Shown: in pieces, positions 1-12,369 of the stretch
How the letters are laid out: each line of letters starts with the position of its first letter
Numbering within the stretch: position 1 is the first letter of the stretch
Assembly: GCA_030549175.1 (NCBI GenBank)
Contig: JAUKUA010000002.1
Span: 620,001 to 684,000 of the forward strand
DNA: 64,000 bases
Reading direction: 5' to 3'
DNA from: Lasiosphaeris hirsuta
Lineage: Eukaryota > Ascomycota > Sordariomycetes > Sordariales > Lasiosphaeriaceae
Program-made: the position numbers and the translations under genes
The notes under the pieces: model-generated
The model's input: only the letters and a program-made list of their open reading frames with translations
Databases searched by the model: none
Told to the model about the DNA's origin: nothing

Positions 1-556
1 CTAGGTCGGCTGTTACAGCAACGGTTCCCTTTATGACTTATACGCGGGGGTCGCGGTCACCTGTCGCTACTGAAGCTAGACTCCGGAGAACGTCGGGTTC
101 TAGGTCTTCCAAAGGAATGTCAACGATAGCGGGGAGGTCTATGATTCGAAAGACCAGCTGTAGGGTCTGGGCTGACTGTGTAAGCCTTGACTACGATGTT
201 GAGGTTAAATGGCTTATTCATGACAAATCTGAAGTCTAATGACGTTACCTAGTACGGGCGAGATCCGTTTGTATGGCTGCTCTAGCTTGTGAGTGGTTCT
301 GGGTATTCCGTCGTAACCCGTGGGTACTTAGGAGAATCTGCTGACCTGTGTGCCGGCTGAATAGGCTATTAGCCATACGTGGGATCGTGTCCCGAGGTTG
401 AGCTACGTTGTGGCTATCTTCTGTGATAGTTCTCTTATCTACGTGATCGTGGGTCAATGGGTATGTGCTTCTTGTGTGTGGTTCGTGCCGTTGGTGTGTG
501 GCTCGGTTAAGGAGGTCGATGACCTTGTTGACCTAGGTGAGCCTACCAGTGTGACA
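1..556 (-). repeat. Family A LTR, partial (cut by window edge)
   Basis: This is the sense-5' portion of a family A long terminal repeat lying in reverse orientation. On the + strand it ends CTACCAGTGTGACA, the same terminus as the LTRs ending at 18771 and 28742 and the reverse complement of the LTR starts at 58949 and 63700. It interrupts the integrase zinc-binding region of element B2, whose reading resumes at 557. The expected 5-bp target duplication on the right would be ATTAT (557-561); its partner is outside the window. Whether this is a solo LTR or the end of a full element cannot be told. Confidence 0.9.
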
Positions 557-2696
557 ATTATCTTATAGAAACTAAATTGATACGATTTATTATGAACTAT
601 CTTAAGTACTGTTTTAACGTACGTTCTTAGGATATAGAGGCGATGATTTCTATCGTGATCGACGTGATATAGTAACTTGTCCCTGATCTTAAATAGTCCC
701 ATTGGAAGTCGTGGGTACCTCTTAGGTACTTTAGTACGTTTTGCCTGTTATGGTATGATAGGTTTTTCTATCCTGGCGTTGATACCGGCTATTAACTTAT
801 TATATTTCGTATCGTTCTTATAACCTTTATATAGGGCGGTTCTAAACGAGTCGTTGATAATAAGCTCGGCACTTACCTAAGTAACTATAACGGATATCTT
901 ATCTCCTACGTTCTATGCCATGGCTTAGATATCATCGAGCTCGTTAGATTTATTTACCTTAAGTTCCTTAGAGTCTTATTTAAACGTTAGAAGCCGTGAG
1001 AGTGTATTAGGAACGACGTTAAGAACGTCCGGGATATAAAAAATGTCAATCTTAAACTGAGAAAGCTAGTTTACCGTATTTATAAGCTTAAGGTTAGCTT
1101 TGTTTAGGTCTATCGTTACTAAAGACGTGTACTTAATGATACCTTTAGTGGGAGCGTGATCCGTTAGGATATTTAGGCGATGTTAGTTTGACTAAACTAT
1201 ATTCCTAAGCTTTCTAACTGTTTATATAATTACTATAACCTCTACCTCTATAAATTTGTATTTCTACTTGGTCACGGTAGTTACTTTTGATAAGAACATA
1301 ATCGGTAGAACCTTCTTTATTACGAGGTCGTACCTTAGGATTACTTTCCTATCTTAGTTATCCTTAAGTTAGAAAACGAAGAGGTTAAAAGCTCCTTTAT
1401 AAGTATCGACTTTAAAGAATAATAACTTCGTTTTAACGTAATAATAAGTCATAAATTATGTATATAAGTGTTCTTATAGTAGGTGGAAAGATTTCTATTT
1501 ATCTTTTGAAGGTTGAAAACGTATTTTCGATATGTAGGCCTTCCTTACGTTCTTTGTACTTCCGTTTATAATTTTTCTTTCCTTATAGCCTAATATTAGT
1601 AATGCCGTCTTTTTCTTTTATAACGGTTTAGCTTTGACGTCATATTAAGTAATCTCATGTCGTAGCTATCTAGTTATTTTTAGATAGATCTTAAGTATAT
1701 TTAGTATGTCTAGGAACTTTATCTTCTAGAAAGTTATAATTCGATCATCCGTTTTCGCGACTCTTTCTCCGTTAATAATATATCTTAGGAGTTAAATCGT
1801 TAGATAGGCCACGAATAACTTACTGACATTAATATATATTCTTATGTTCTCTAAAAGCTTAAGTACCTTACTTATGTACTTATAGTACTTGTCTTTTGTG
1901 GTACTAAAGACGACGATATCATCAATGTATACCCGTACGAAATCTTAACTGTTACGGAATAAGCGGTCTATGAAACGTTAGGCAAAAGTAGGTAAGTTCT
2001 TAAATCTTATAAGTACTACGTTTGATCGCTCGAGCTCTCTTTTCGTAACGATAACTATGTAATTACGGTATTCGTTATAGATTAGTAACTAATAGAAGAA
2101 ACCGGAGGTATCTATTACGGAGAAAACCTTTTTTTCTTATATTGCGAGGATTATGTCGTCTTAGTTTATAAGTAGGTAAACGTCTAATACTGTAACCTTA
2201 TTTAGGATATATAAGTCGACGATAAGACGGCTTTTCTCTATTCCGTTAACCGTTCTTTATACTATGAAGGTAAGGTACGTAATAGAGGTTAGTTCGTTAA
2301 GAAAGGTTAGCTTTCTGGCTGTGTATATAATATCAAGTCTCTATGTAGTAAAAACGTGATCTTTCACTCCCTAGGAATATAGCTTTGTTAACTTAATTTA
2401 GTTTTATTATCTCTTAACAAGATTAATTCTCATTTTACTTTTATCGAACATAGATACGATATCTCTATCACGAAATATATCATATTTATCTAGGAAGTCC
2501 TTAATCCTTTCTACGAAGGTTCCGTTTATCTTATAGATACTTATTCTAACCTTACTCTTAATAGTAGAAAAATTAGTTAGCTTCTCGACTTCGTATGATA
2601 GTATATAATATCTTATCCTTAGAAAGAGTGGCTATAAAGTATTAATAATCTTTGTCTCGTTACTTACTTAACCACTTAGAATATAAACGAAAATAT
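557..2696 (-). mobile_element. Element B2 (Ty3/gypsy chromovirus), RT to integrase part, RIP-degraded
   Basis: Read on the minus strand this continues the B2 copy whose 5' part lies at 12370-16112; the two pieces join exactly where B1 is inserted. The frame matches B1 pol. The reverse transcriptase active site is an intact YIDD (1918-1929), unlike B1, where it reads YIND. The fragment ends in the integrase zinc-binding segment (KLLYH...RLYI, about 570-690), where the family A LTR was inserted. Many in-frame TAG/TAA codons show that it is dead. The 3' half of the integrase, the chromodomain and the 3' LTR are beyond the left edge. Confidence 0.88.
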
Positions 2697-2930
2697 TGTT
2701 ACGTGGAAAAATGTAGATAGCCTAGCTAGGTTAGTCCGTTGTGCGCAGTCCCTACGCTCAATTGAGCACAGGGGGTACGCTGCCATATAATGGTAACGCA
2801 CCCTCTAGACTGATTACCAACGGGCCATCCTTTACAAATTATTTATACTACCATATAATATGTCATGTCAGTATTCATGTAAAAGACTACCAAAGTAACG
2901 CTTATACAAGCGGTCCTTTTGACCGTAGCA
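2697..2930 (+). repeat. B1 5' LTR (234 bp)
   Basis: It begins TGTTACGTGG and ends GACCGTAGCA. Near-identical sequences lie at 12131-12364 (same strand) and 15879-16112 (opposite strand). Two bases after its end comes TGGTACCCCTACC, a plausible primer-binding site starting with the usual TGG. Confidence 0.95.
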
Positions 2931-3004
2931 AGTGGTACCCCTACCATCGAATCGGATAGACCTCATCAGTCAATTTGACGCCTCCGGGACTAACACCAGC
3001 TTGT

Positions 3005-3165
3005 ACCACGTTGTAATAAAGACAACGACAACGTTAACGTCAACAGTATGAAAGCTCTTAACTGAGTCGGCGGCCTACTGTTAAGACAACAACGACAACG
3101 TACGTATTAACGGCACGAAGGCTCTTAACTAAGTCGGTAACCTACTGTTAAAACAACAAGACAAG
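3005..3165 (+). repeat. Imperfect tandem repeat in B leader
   Basis: Two units of about 75-80 bp share the cores AGTCGG..CCTACTGTTAA, GCTCTTAACT and CAACGACAACGT. The same double unit is present on the opposite strand in B2 (about 15650-15800), so it belongs to the family B 5' leader/gag start. Function unknown; it could be packaging-related RNA structure. Confidence 0.75.
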
Positions 3166-3179
3166 TAGATGTACATTGT

Positions 3180-5160
3180 TAAGTTCTACGAAGCCTAATA
3201 GGTGTTCGACTATATCTCTAAGAATCCGAGAGTCAAGTGGTAGACCAACGTAAAGCCGGAGCGTAAGTAAATACTCGTGGCGTTAGTAAGCCTAATTTTT
3301 CTTACCAACGGAACATTTACCTACTTAAGAAGTCCCATTTAAAACAGCTATCCAAACGCCTAGAACGTTAACAACCACATTCCGAAAGAACGCTTCAAAA
3401 CTCTGGTCGATAACTACCTTTAAGGAATATAGGAAGGCCTCTACCTAATACCAAAATACTCGAGAACGGCAGAAACGCCAGAACTAAGGAATACCTAACA
3501 GACCCTGACAATACCACCGCCTACGGACCTAACACTTAGGGGCATACTAACCATCCTACTACTAAGTAACGTAATATTAGTAGCTAGACGGGATACTATA
3601 CCAAGGGAGTCCGATACCACATCGTAAGACGAAGGATTCTTACCCGTAACGTTAAGCGAAATGGTAGAAGACCATACGCCGGGATAAGACCCGGATCCGC
3701 TTAAGGATCACGCTAATAAGTAACCCCTTGGTCCACCTCTATTTCTACCTCCGAGGTAATTAACAATCGAGGAGTAACTTACATAGATAATATAGGTTAT
3801 ATAAACATATCTTACGATTACTCTTACAAGGACCAGTACGCCAGCGACCAGCCCTGTGGCTTAAACGAGTACTCCGTTAGCGATAAGAGGCTTTAACTGG
3901 CAGATCTATCATGTCGGTCTCCTCTGGCTAGATACGCCACCGGAGAAAGACGGTAAGGCCTAACTATTCTACGATAGTAAGTAGCTCTGTTACCGTGATG
4001 TTTATCTTTAAACCGTACGTATTAAGGAAGCGGCCTTAGATCTAGATAGATATAATACTCTTTGTAAAGAACTATTTTTATTATTTAAGGGATTAACCCT
4101 CTAATGGTATAAGCTTTAATTATTAACTAAGGATAAGGAGTACGTAAGACTAAGTATCTTTAACTAAGTTATAATCATCCTTTAATAGTTTAGACTAAAG
4201 CCAATAGACATAGAACGATAGTTTAGTTAACCTATGAGTAAGTTTAAGGCCGAAGATAATATTGCCGGTAAGTTAGTTTATACGTACGTGATAGATTGTT
4301 TTAAGTACGTAAGAGTATAAGAAGACAAAGAGGATTTTTAATTACTTACTAGGCTATATAACAACTTATACGAGAAATTACGCCAGCTCTATACTCGACT
4401 AACCGTTAGAGACACACTTCGTGATTACCTCGATAAGATCGAAGAAAAGGCATTAGTATCTCGTGATACGTTAGTCACTAAAGGAACGGTCATAAGAGTA
4501 ACTAAGATAGTATTATATAATGACGATATTACGATCTATAGCGACGATAATACTAACTAGGCTAGTAGAGATAGAAGACGAGGTCAAGTTAATAATCAAA
4601 GAAGACAAGTTACTTAGTAAGGTAATAACGGTAATCGAGGATACTTTAATAACAAAGGGTTATCCTTTGGCAACTGGAAAAACAGACAATAAGAACGTTC
4701 GTACTTTAGTAACGTAAACGAATATAGCCGTGACATATACCTACGCCAGAGATTTAATAACTAAGTACCTAGAGGTTTTTAGCCGGACTAAGTGTTCTAG
4801 AGGTAGCGGTACTATGGCTAACGCCAACCTCATAACAACGGCACTTTTATCTATATTAACGATAAGTTCATCTACGGAGAAAATACTAACGCCTAGTAAT
4901 AATATAAGTAACTCGAGGCCGAGGAATATTACTTTATTAGCGAAGGAGAATCGAAAGAGGATACCACTACTTTTCTTAACGTTACGACGTCTCCTTTCCA
5001 TTTAACTTTCCTTCGTTCTCCCGTAGTACTAGGTAACCTTACCTAGTATAAGATACCTAACAAGAAAAAGTATAAATGTTCGAGCTGTACGGAAACATTC
5101 GACTATAGAAATAAGCTGTGGCGACATATCTAGACAGAGTGTGTTAAATAACCGTAGAAG
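3180..5160 (+). pseudogene. B1 gag, RIP-inactivated, with C2H2-type finger at its end
   Basis: Gag would be the capsid/nucleocapsid precursor that packages element RNA in cytoplasmic particles. The frame is readable over most of 4050-5150 between TAG/TAA codons: a leucine-rich capsid-like part, then an Asn/Arg/Gly-rich stretch (about 4560-4790). At about 5088-5145 there is a zinc finger of form C-x2-C followed by H and C (CSSCTETF...LWRHI). This replaces the CCHC knuckle of most Ty3 elements. The N-terminal limit is unclear because RIP has removed candidate ATG codons. The corresponding region in B2 (minus strand, 13690-15650) supports the assignment. No intact product is possible. Confidence 0.75.
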
Positions 5161-5559
5161 CCAAAGGAAGGTTTAATCGTACGCTAGAAACCTAGGTTTC
5201 TAAAAGAGCCCGTGTCTCTCATACCTCCTATAAAGCCCGTGATCTTTAGGAAGTAAAGATCCCCTATAAAGCCTATAACTCCGAGGTAGCTTACCCGTTT
5301 AAGAAAAAAGCCAAAGAACTTTAAGAAGTTAGAGGACAATGGGAACGTAAGAATAAGTAAGAACGACGTGAGGAAGGTTCGTTTTAAATAGGTATCTATA
5401 GAAGATATAGAAGAGGAAGATAAAGGATTTATTACAACCTAAAAAAGTTACTCGATAAAGGACTAGAACAGTAATAACTCGAGTGATAAAAGAACTTATG
5501 TTATCCTTGAGGAAAGGTAAGTTATTAAAGTAAACTTACTACTTTACCCCGTGGACTCT

Positions 5560-8500
5560 TAATATCTGAAAAAGTCCTATCTTTAAATTAACGTCAAAAC
5601 AGACTTAAACGATGAACCTATACACGTCTACTTTGATACTGGTAGCTTAACCAATCTCGTCGATAAAAAGTAGATTCAGAAATAGGCATGCCATTTACGC
5701 TAGGTACCATAAAAACCCCGTTTCGTCAAGGGAGTCAACTTAAGAACTCGTATCGATAAGTAAGCCGAGTTTGATTTTTACATTCCCGGTATAATATAAC
5801 AAACTAGTGTCAACGCTTACTTTTACATAAAGGCCGATGTTATCGACGAGCTAGGGCCATATATGTTAATCGGTACTACCTTTATAGATAACAATGGTAT
5901 AACTATCGACTTTTTAAGAAATAACGTTACTTTCCGATCTGTTAGAAATATAAAGATAAGGACGGACTTAGTCGCCAAACCTTACTAGAAAATTATACGT
6001 AAGGTCACTACTTTTTAAAGTGTTATTTTTACACTTAGAAAGAAAGGTTTTATCAGAACTAAGATACACGATCTACTAAAACTATTACCTAAGGAGACGT
6101 ATATTTATGATAGGCTATAGACTTTTTATCTTATGTTAATATAAGAAAGTATCTAAGATAGTAACATCGACTACTTAATATCTTATATAGCGTATTTCCA
6201 TAACTAGATATCTAAGCTAATAATCATTAAGAGAGGTTAAAAGATTAAGAGAGTTTAAGAATAACCTAGAGTAAAGTAGGCGTTCACGTTCGATTTAACA
6301 AGCTATAACGTAAACACAAGAGCGAGGATTACGTAAGCCTCCTCTATAAGATATTACACAAAGTTTAATAACGTTAATATAAAAGAATACCATTTAGCCA
6401 TCCTTAATAAAATTTACTAACTCGAGGGTAAAATAAAAGATATTTTCGTTTATATTCCAAGTGGTTAAGTAAGTAACGAGATAAAGATCGTTAATACCTT
6501 ATAGCTACTCTTTCTAAAGATGAGATATTACATGTTATCATACGGAGTCGAGAAGCTAGCCGATTTTCCTATTATTAAGAGTAAGGCTAGAATAAGTATT
6601 TATAAGGTAAACGGAGCTTTTACGGAAAGGATTAAAGACTTTCTAGATAAGTATGATATATTCTACGACAGAGGTATCATACCTATGTCCGATAAGAGTA
6701 AAATAAGAATTAACCTTATTAAGGAATGGTAAAACTAAATTAAGCTAATAAAGCCATACCCCTAAGAAGTGAAAGATCACGTTTTCGCCACGTAGAGATT
6801 CGATACCATACATACGGCTAGAAAGCTAACCTTTCTTAACGAACTAACCCCTATCACGTATCTTACCTTCGTAGTATAGAGAATGGCTAACGGAGTAGAA
6901 AAGGGCCGTCTTATCGTCGACTTACGTATCCTAAACAAGGTTACGATACCAGACGTTTACTTACTCATAGACTAAGACGACATAATCCTCGCAATATAAA
7001 GAAAAAAGGTTTTCTCCGTAATAAATATCTCCGGTTTCTTTTATCAGTTATTAGTCTATAACGAATACCGTAATCACATAGTCATCATCACGGAAAGAAG
7101 GCTCGAGTGATTAAACGTAATACTTATAAGATTTAAGAACTTACCCGCTTTCGCCTAGCGTTTCATAGACCGCCTATTCCGTAACAGTCAAGATTTCGTA
7201 CAGACATATATTAATGATATCGTCGTCTTTAGTACCATAAAAGACAAGTATTATAAATACATAAGTAAGGTACTTAAGCTCTTAGAAGACGTGAGGATAT
7301 ATATCAATGCCAGTAAGTCATTTACGGCTTATCTAACGATCTAACTCCTAGGATACATTGTCAACGGAGAAAGAGTCACGAAAACGGATGATCAAATTAC
7401 GGCTTTCTAAAAGATAAAGTTCCCAAACACGCTAGATATACTTGAGATCTATCTAAGGATAGCCGAATAGTTACGACATAAGATTACCTAGTATGACATT
7501 AAAGCCGGACCGTTGTAAAAGAAAAAGACGACATTACTAACATTAGGCCGTGAGAAAGGAAAGATTATGAACGGAAGTACAAAGAACGTGAGAAAGGCTT
7601 ATACATCGAAAATATATTTTCAACCTTTAAAAGATAAATAGGAATCTTTCCACCTACTATAAAAATACTTATGTACACAATTTACGACTTACTATCACGT
7701 TAAAACGAAGCTATTGTTCTTTAAAGTCGATGCTTATAAAGGAGCTTTTAGCCTCTTCGTTTTCTAACTCAAGGATAACTAAGATAAGAAAGTAATCTTA
7801 GGATATGACTTCGTAATAGAAAGGGTTTTACCGATCATATTCTTATTAAGAGTAACTACCGTGACCGAGTAGAAATATAAATCTACAGAGGTAGAGGTTA
7901 TAATAGTTATATAGGTAGTTAGAAAGCTTAAGAAGATAGTTTAGTTAAACTAACATCGCTTAAACGTCCTAATAAATCACACTCCTACCAAAGGCATCGT
8001 TAAGTACACGTCTTTAGTAACGATAGACCTAAATAAAGTTAACCTTAAGTTTATGAATGTAGCAAATTAACTTTCCTAGTTTAAGATCGACATTTTTCAT
8101 ATCCCGGGCGTTCTTAACGTCGTTCCTAATACATTCTTACGGCTTCTAACGTTCGAATAGGACTTTAAGGAGCTTAAGGTAGATAAATCTAATAAGCTCG
8201 ATGATATCTAGGCTATAGTATAGAACGTGAGAGACGAGATACCTATTATGGTTACTTAGGTAAGCGCCGAGCCCATTATCAGTGACTCGTTTAGAACTAC
8301 CTTGTATGAGGGTTATAAGAATGATACGAAATATAGTAAGTTAATAGCCGGCATTAACGCCAGGATGGAAAAACCTATCGTACCACAACGGGTAGAACGC
8401 GCTAAAGTACCTAAGAGGTACCTACGACTCCTAATAGGACCATTTGAGATTAGGGACAAGTTACTATATCACGTTAATTATGATAGAAATCGTTGCCTCT

Positions 8501-9990
8501 ATATCCTAAGAGCGTGTGTTAAGACAGTACTTAAGATGGTTTACGATAAATCGTATCATTTCGGTTTCTATAAGATAATAGATAGCCTCTAGAATATATA
8601 CTTTACTAACAAGGCATAGAAAGCGAAACGTTTTATCTAGTTCTGTAAGGCCTACCGCCAAAACCAGACCGACAGGTAGCTTACGAACGGGGAAATGATG
8701 TCTATTTACGTAATCTTACAGCCGTTTTATACCATCGCGATAGATTTCATTATCAGCTTACCTATAGTCCCATTAGCCAGAACGATATAGTACCTTAAAG
8801 GTTATAACACACTTAACATACTTTATATAGTTACGTGTAAGTTCTTTAAAAAAACATTCTTACTAGCGGAACACTATACCTATATAGCTAAGGATTAGGT
8901 AAAGGTATTAACGAGATTATTATTTATATGTGACTAGGGACTATTGATGATGATTATTAACAATAGAGACCTAAAGTTTACCTCGGTATTATAGAAAGAG
9001 ATTTTCGATATCTACGACGTTAAACTACTCTTTTCTACCGCTTACTACCTACAAACCGATAGCTAGTTAGAGAGGACGAACTAGACGGTCGAGATTACCA
9101 TTCGTTTCTACACCTCTATAACAGATAGAGAGGTTCCATGGGTTAATATGTTACCATCGCTCTAGTTTAACATTAACAACACGTTAACTGTCACGATTAA
9201 CAGATCACTTAATAAACTGGTCCTTAGATTCTGACCAAGGTCCCTAGTAAACATTTTAACCGTGAAAGAAGGTATAAGAGTAGGTACTGAGGTAGCGGAG
9301 GTTCTTAGGGAATATTATTAAAAGGAAGTAATTTAGCTTCTTAACATCATTAGTATAATGATAAAACTCCGCTATGACGACAAGTATATACCCGAGACCT
9401 TTAAGATCAGAGATACTGTTTACCTACGCCTCTACAAGGGTTACTATCTACCTAGTAAGTTAAAAAGAAAATAGTTACCTCAAAGGGTAAGCCTATTCAA
9501 AATCATTAGCAAGGCAAAGATAAGTAATCTAGCTTATAAGCTTAACTTCCCAGCGTCATAGAAAGTATACTTAATCGTCTCAGTTATATAACTATACTAC
9601 CTTTAACAAGGTAAGAATCCTTTTAGCCGAAAGCGACAGGTACCACTAGCTGTTAGGATTAACGAATAAGAAGAATGGAAGCTCGACTATATCATCAGTA
9701 GTAAAGTGAGCTAGAAGAAGAAGAACCTAAGTGTTAAGTACCTCGTCCGTTGAAAGAACTACGAAACTAAGGACGATACATAAGAGCTAAGAGTAAACTT
9801 ATTACCAAACGTGAAAGATACCGTTATAAGTTACGAAGTAAGGAACCTTATCGACTGGGATAAAGAGCGTAAGAAGAAGGGTATCAAGGCCATTGAGTAC
9901 GTTAAGGTTGATATTATCCCTACTACAAAAATAGTAGTTAAGCTTCCATAACGCCAAACCGCCAAATAATAGATATTTTTAAGAACGAAC
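5560..9990 (+). pseudogene. B1 pol: protease, RT, RNase H, integrase, chromodomain; RIP-inactivated
   Basis: This encoded the polyprotein that copies and inserts the element. The aspartic protease shows FDTGSLTN (about 5632) and a later LIGTTFIDNNGI block. The reverse transcriptase shows VDLRILNKVT (about 6915) and its active site reads YIND (7207-7218), one catalytic Asp being changed to Asn by a G-to-A change in TpG context. Integrase shows a zinc-binding segment (8440-8590), a core beginning DFIISLP (about 8745), and STAYYLQTDS (about 9037), the usual STAYHPQTDG block. The C-terminal chromodomain (about 9670-9815) contains ELDYII and KYLVR.KNY. Dozens of in-frame stops are nearly all TAG or TAA. 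Family identification is firm; domain borders are approximate. Confidence 0.92.
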
Positions 9991-10382
9991 AGCTTTCTTA
10001 ACAAGGTAAGAAAGTATTCTAGCTATAATACCAGATCTTTTCTTTCTTTTACTTTCCTTTATTAACCTTACTTAGTTACATAAGTACCTTCTTACTACGA
10101 GCTAAAAAAGACTAGATGATTAGATAGAAGCTTTATCATGGCGTCGTTTTTTCTCTGTCAATTTTCCTTATTATAAGGCCCTAGCTTACTAGGCTAGGCT
10201 ACTAACTAAAAAACCCCTCCTATAAAATTTTCACGTTTTTCTTTCTTATAACTATTACTACCCTTATCGCCGTTATCAAGTTATACCTTTACACTTTCTT
10301 TATATCTTACTATCACGTTCATTCGTACTCTGAGATAGTTAAATTTAGCTATTTACAAGAGTATATTCATAAAATAAAATGT

Positions 10383-11985
10383 CAATTCGAGGTAGCTCGA
10401 GCTAAGCCGAACAATCTAGACGTACCTAAGGACAGCCTAATAGCTAAGAGTCCGGATCCTACATACCTCTAAATTCTAACCGAAGAAACCTTAAGATACG
10501 TTAGACAAGCCTAAGAGAGCGTCACCGCTACTACCGAACATAGTAAAGACGACTACGACAAGCCTAAGCCTAATAATCTACCTAACTATGATTCTAACTA
10601 CGATAACAACAAAAGTAAGTGTATAAAAGACGATAACTTTAACCTTACTATGGAAGGTAAGCCCGATAACGAGAATGAAGAAATGACCTTAAATCCCTTA
10701 GACGGCTTACCTAGCTTTTTTACCGGCTTACCCGTTAAATATCGTATCCTTAAGAAGTACCACCGCCAAGGTATAAAAGCACTTTAGAAACAAGCTAAGT
10801 AAAGAGCTAAGTGACCTACTACCGGCGGTAAGAAACCTAAGGTCTTACTAGACTATAAAATCTACTTCGAGTTTAAATACTACAACAAGTCAATAAGTAG
10901 ACAAGAAGCTTATAAGCGTACTACCTTTACGATCGACGATCCGAAGCTTCTCTTTATAATAAATAAAAAGATCAAGGATATCTTTACTAAAAGATCAAAG
11001 TCAGCTACTAAGAACTAAGGTCTAGCTAATAATCCGCATATACACTAGTTGAAGGAGTTGTTAAATAAGGCTAAGGTAACATATGATAAGTAGGGTATCA
11101 ATGATAACTGTTTACCTTCAAAGGTATCTATCCTTACGACCATTTACTATTACCCTATGGCTACTTTAAACGAGGAGTTATCTTCAGTCCTTATCTACCT
11201 TAATCGTCTTAACCTTACATAAGTTCATACCTAGGCCGACTAAGTAAATATCCTTATTACTAGTACGAACCAGTATTAACGTACGTAATTCCAATACCTT
11301 AAGTACCAACTTACTAACAAGACTATAAAGCTTAAGGAAGCTAAAATAGTCTATATGTCTTCTACAGCTAGTATACTTATTGACATATACGATCTCTAAA
11401 AACGCCTTAAGGGTAAGATTAATACCTTTGAGAACAAGATTAAGGAGCTCCCGAGCTACGATAAGGTCTACGAAGCTTTCTAGGCTATGAAGAGAATGAT
11501 AATAGATAACCTCGATAAGTACGTTACTAAGAAACAAGTTAACGTTCTAACGGGCCGTATAAACAAGGTTAGCCCAAAGACCAAAGTACTTAATAACTAG
11601 GTCTAAGATCTTTAGAAGGACTTAACAAAGCTTGACAAGGTTATCAAGTAACTATTAGCTATGTGACCTATAGCCGCCTCGACTACTTATTTAAGTATCT
11701 CTATACCTATTATGACCCTCGGTACCTTATGTAAGCGTCCTATTGAAGATACCCAGAGTGAAATCATAGCTATGGGCACTCTACCTAAGAAGTAGAACAA
11801 GTGCGGTACCCTTACTGACCTATTCGGTACTGACGCTCCCAAGGTTGGCATACGTAGCAAGTCGGCAGTTTTTTCTTCTACTTAAGAAACCCTTACCAAA
11901 GGTATCGGTCGTAAGAAGCCTACCGTTAAGAAGTCGCCTCCTAAGACGACTAGGCGGAAGACGTTCTTCGATACTGTAGACTAAA
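10383..11985 (+). pseudogene. Extra ORF after pol in B1 (unknown, about 530 codons), RIP-inactivated
   Basis: A single reading frame follows pol and runs to a TAA near 11985, broken almost only by TAG/TAA codons, so it looks like a RIPped real ORF rather than non-coding sequence. The N-terminal third is acidic and Asn/Asp/Lys-rich. The middle has FFTGLPVKYRILKKYH and KIYFEFKYYNKSISRQEAYK. The next part (about 11380-11540) is a Lys/Glu/Leu-rich stretch likely to form a coiled coil, and the C-terminus is Lys/Arg/Thr/Ser-rich (KKPTVKKSPPKTTRRK), possibly nucleic-acid binding. I do not recognise the protein. The start is uncertain because an original ATG may have become ATA. It has no membrane segment that would suggest an envelope-like product. 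The second B copy is truncated before this region, so it cannot be confirmed here. Confidence 0.6.
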
Positions 11986-12130
11986 GGGGCATGAGCGTAG
12001 GGAATGGGGTAATCTAAGTATAGTAACGGTATACGAAAGGGCTAGGGAAAATTAGTACTTTTCTTATAGTTTAAGAGAGCGGAGGACGATAGCGAGGACG
12101 CCCTTTTCTTTATTCTTTGCCCCGGGCACA

Positions 12131-12364
12131 TGTTACGTGGAAAAATGTAGATAGCCTAGCTAGGTTAGTCCGTTGTGCGTAGTCCCTACGCTCAATTGAG
12201 CACAGGGGGTACGCTGCCATATAATGGCAGCGCGCCCTCCAGACTGATTGCTAACAGGCCATCCTTTACAAATTATTTACACCACCATACAATATGTCAT
12301 GTCAGTGTTCATGTGAAGGACCACCAAAGTAACGCTTACACAAGCGGTCCTTTTGACCGTAGCA
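12131..12364 (+). repeat. B1 3' LTR (234 bp)
   Basis: It is the same length as the 5' LTR, starts TGTTACGTGG and ends GACCGTAGCA. It differs from the 5' LTR by a modest number of transitions. It is followed directly by the target duplication AATAT (12365-12369). No clear polypurine tract precedes it; the upstream sequence ends CCCCGGGCACA. Confidence 0.95.
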
Positions 12365-12369
12365 AATAT

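Larger units (their letters stand above)
2697..12364 (+). mobile_element. Element B1: complete Ty3/gypsy chromovirus, 9.67 kb, RIP-degraded
   Basis: A full-length LTR retrotransposon with 234-bp LTRs at both ends (TG...CA) and a perfect 5-bp target duplication AATAT at 2692-2696 and 12365-12369. Removing it restores the B2 sequence, which can be followed from 12370 into 2691 on the minus strand. The order is LTR, tandem-repeat leader, gag, protease, reverse transcriptase, RNase H, integrase, chromodomain, extra ORF, LTR. All coding parts are full of TAG/TAA stops but largely collinear, as expected from RIP rather than from indel decay. At 9.67 kb it is longer than most chromoviruses, mainly because of about 1.6 kb of extra coding-like sequence after pol. 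Confidence 0.95.

Noticed and set aside
10383..11985. Reading the extra B1 ORF as an envelope-like gene
   Set aside because: No signal peptide or membrane segment is visible; the content is charged and coiled-coil-like.
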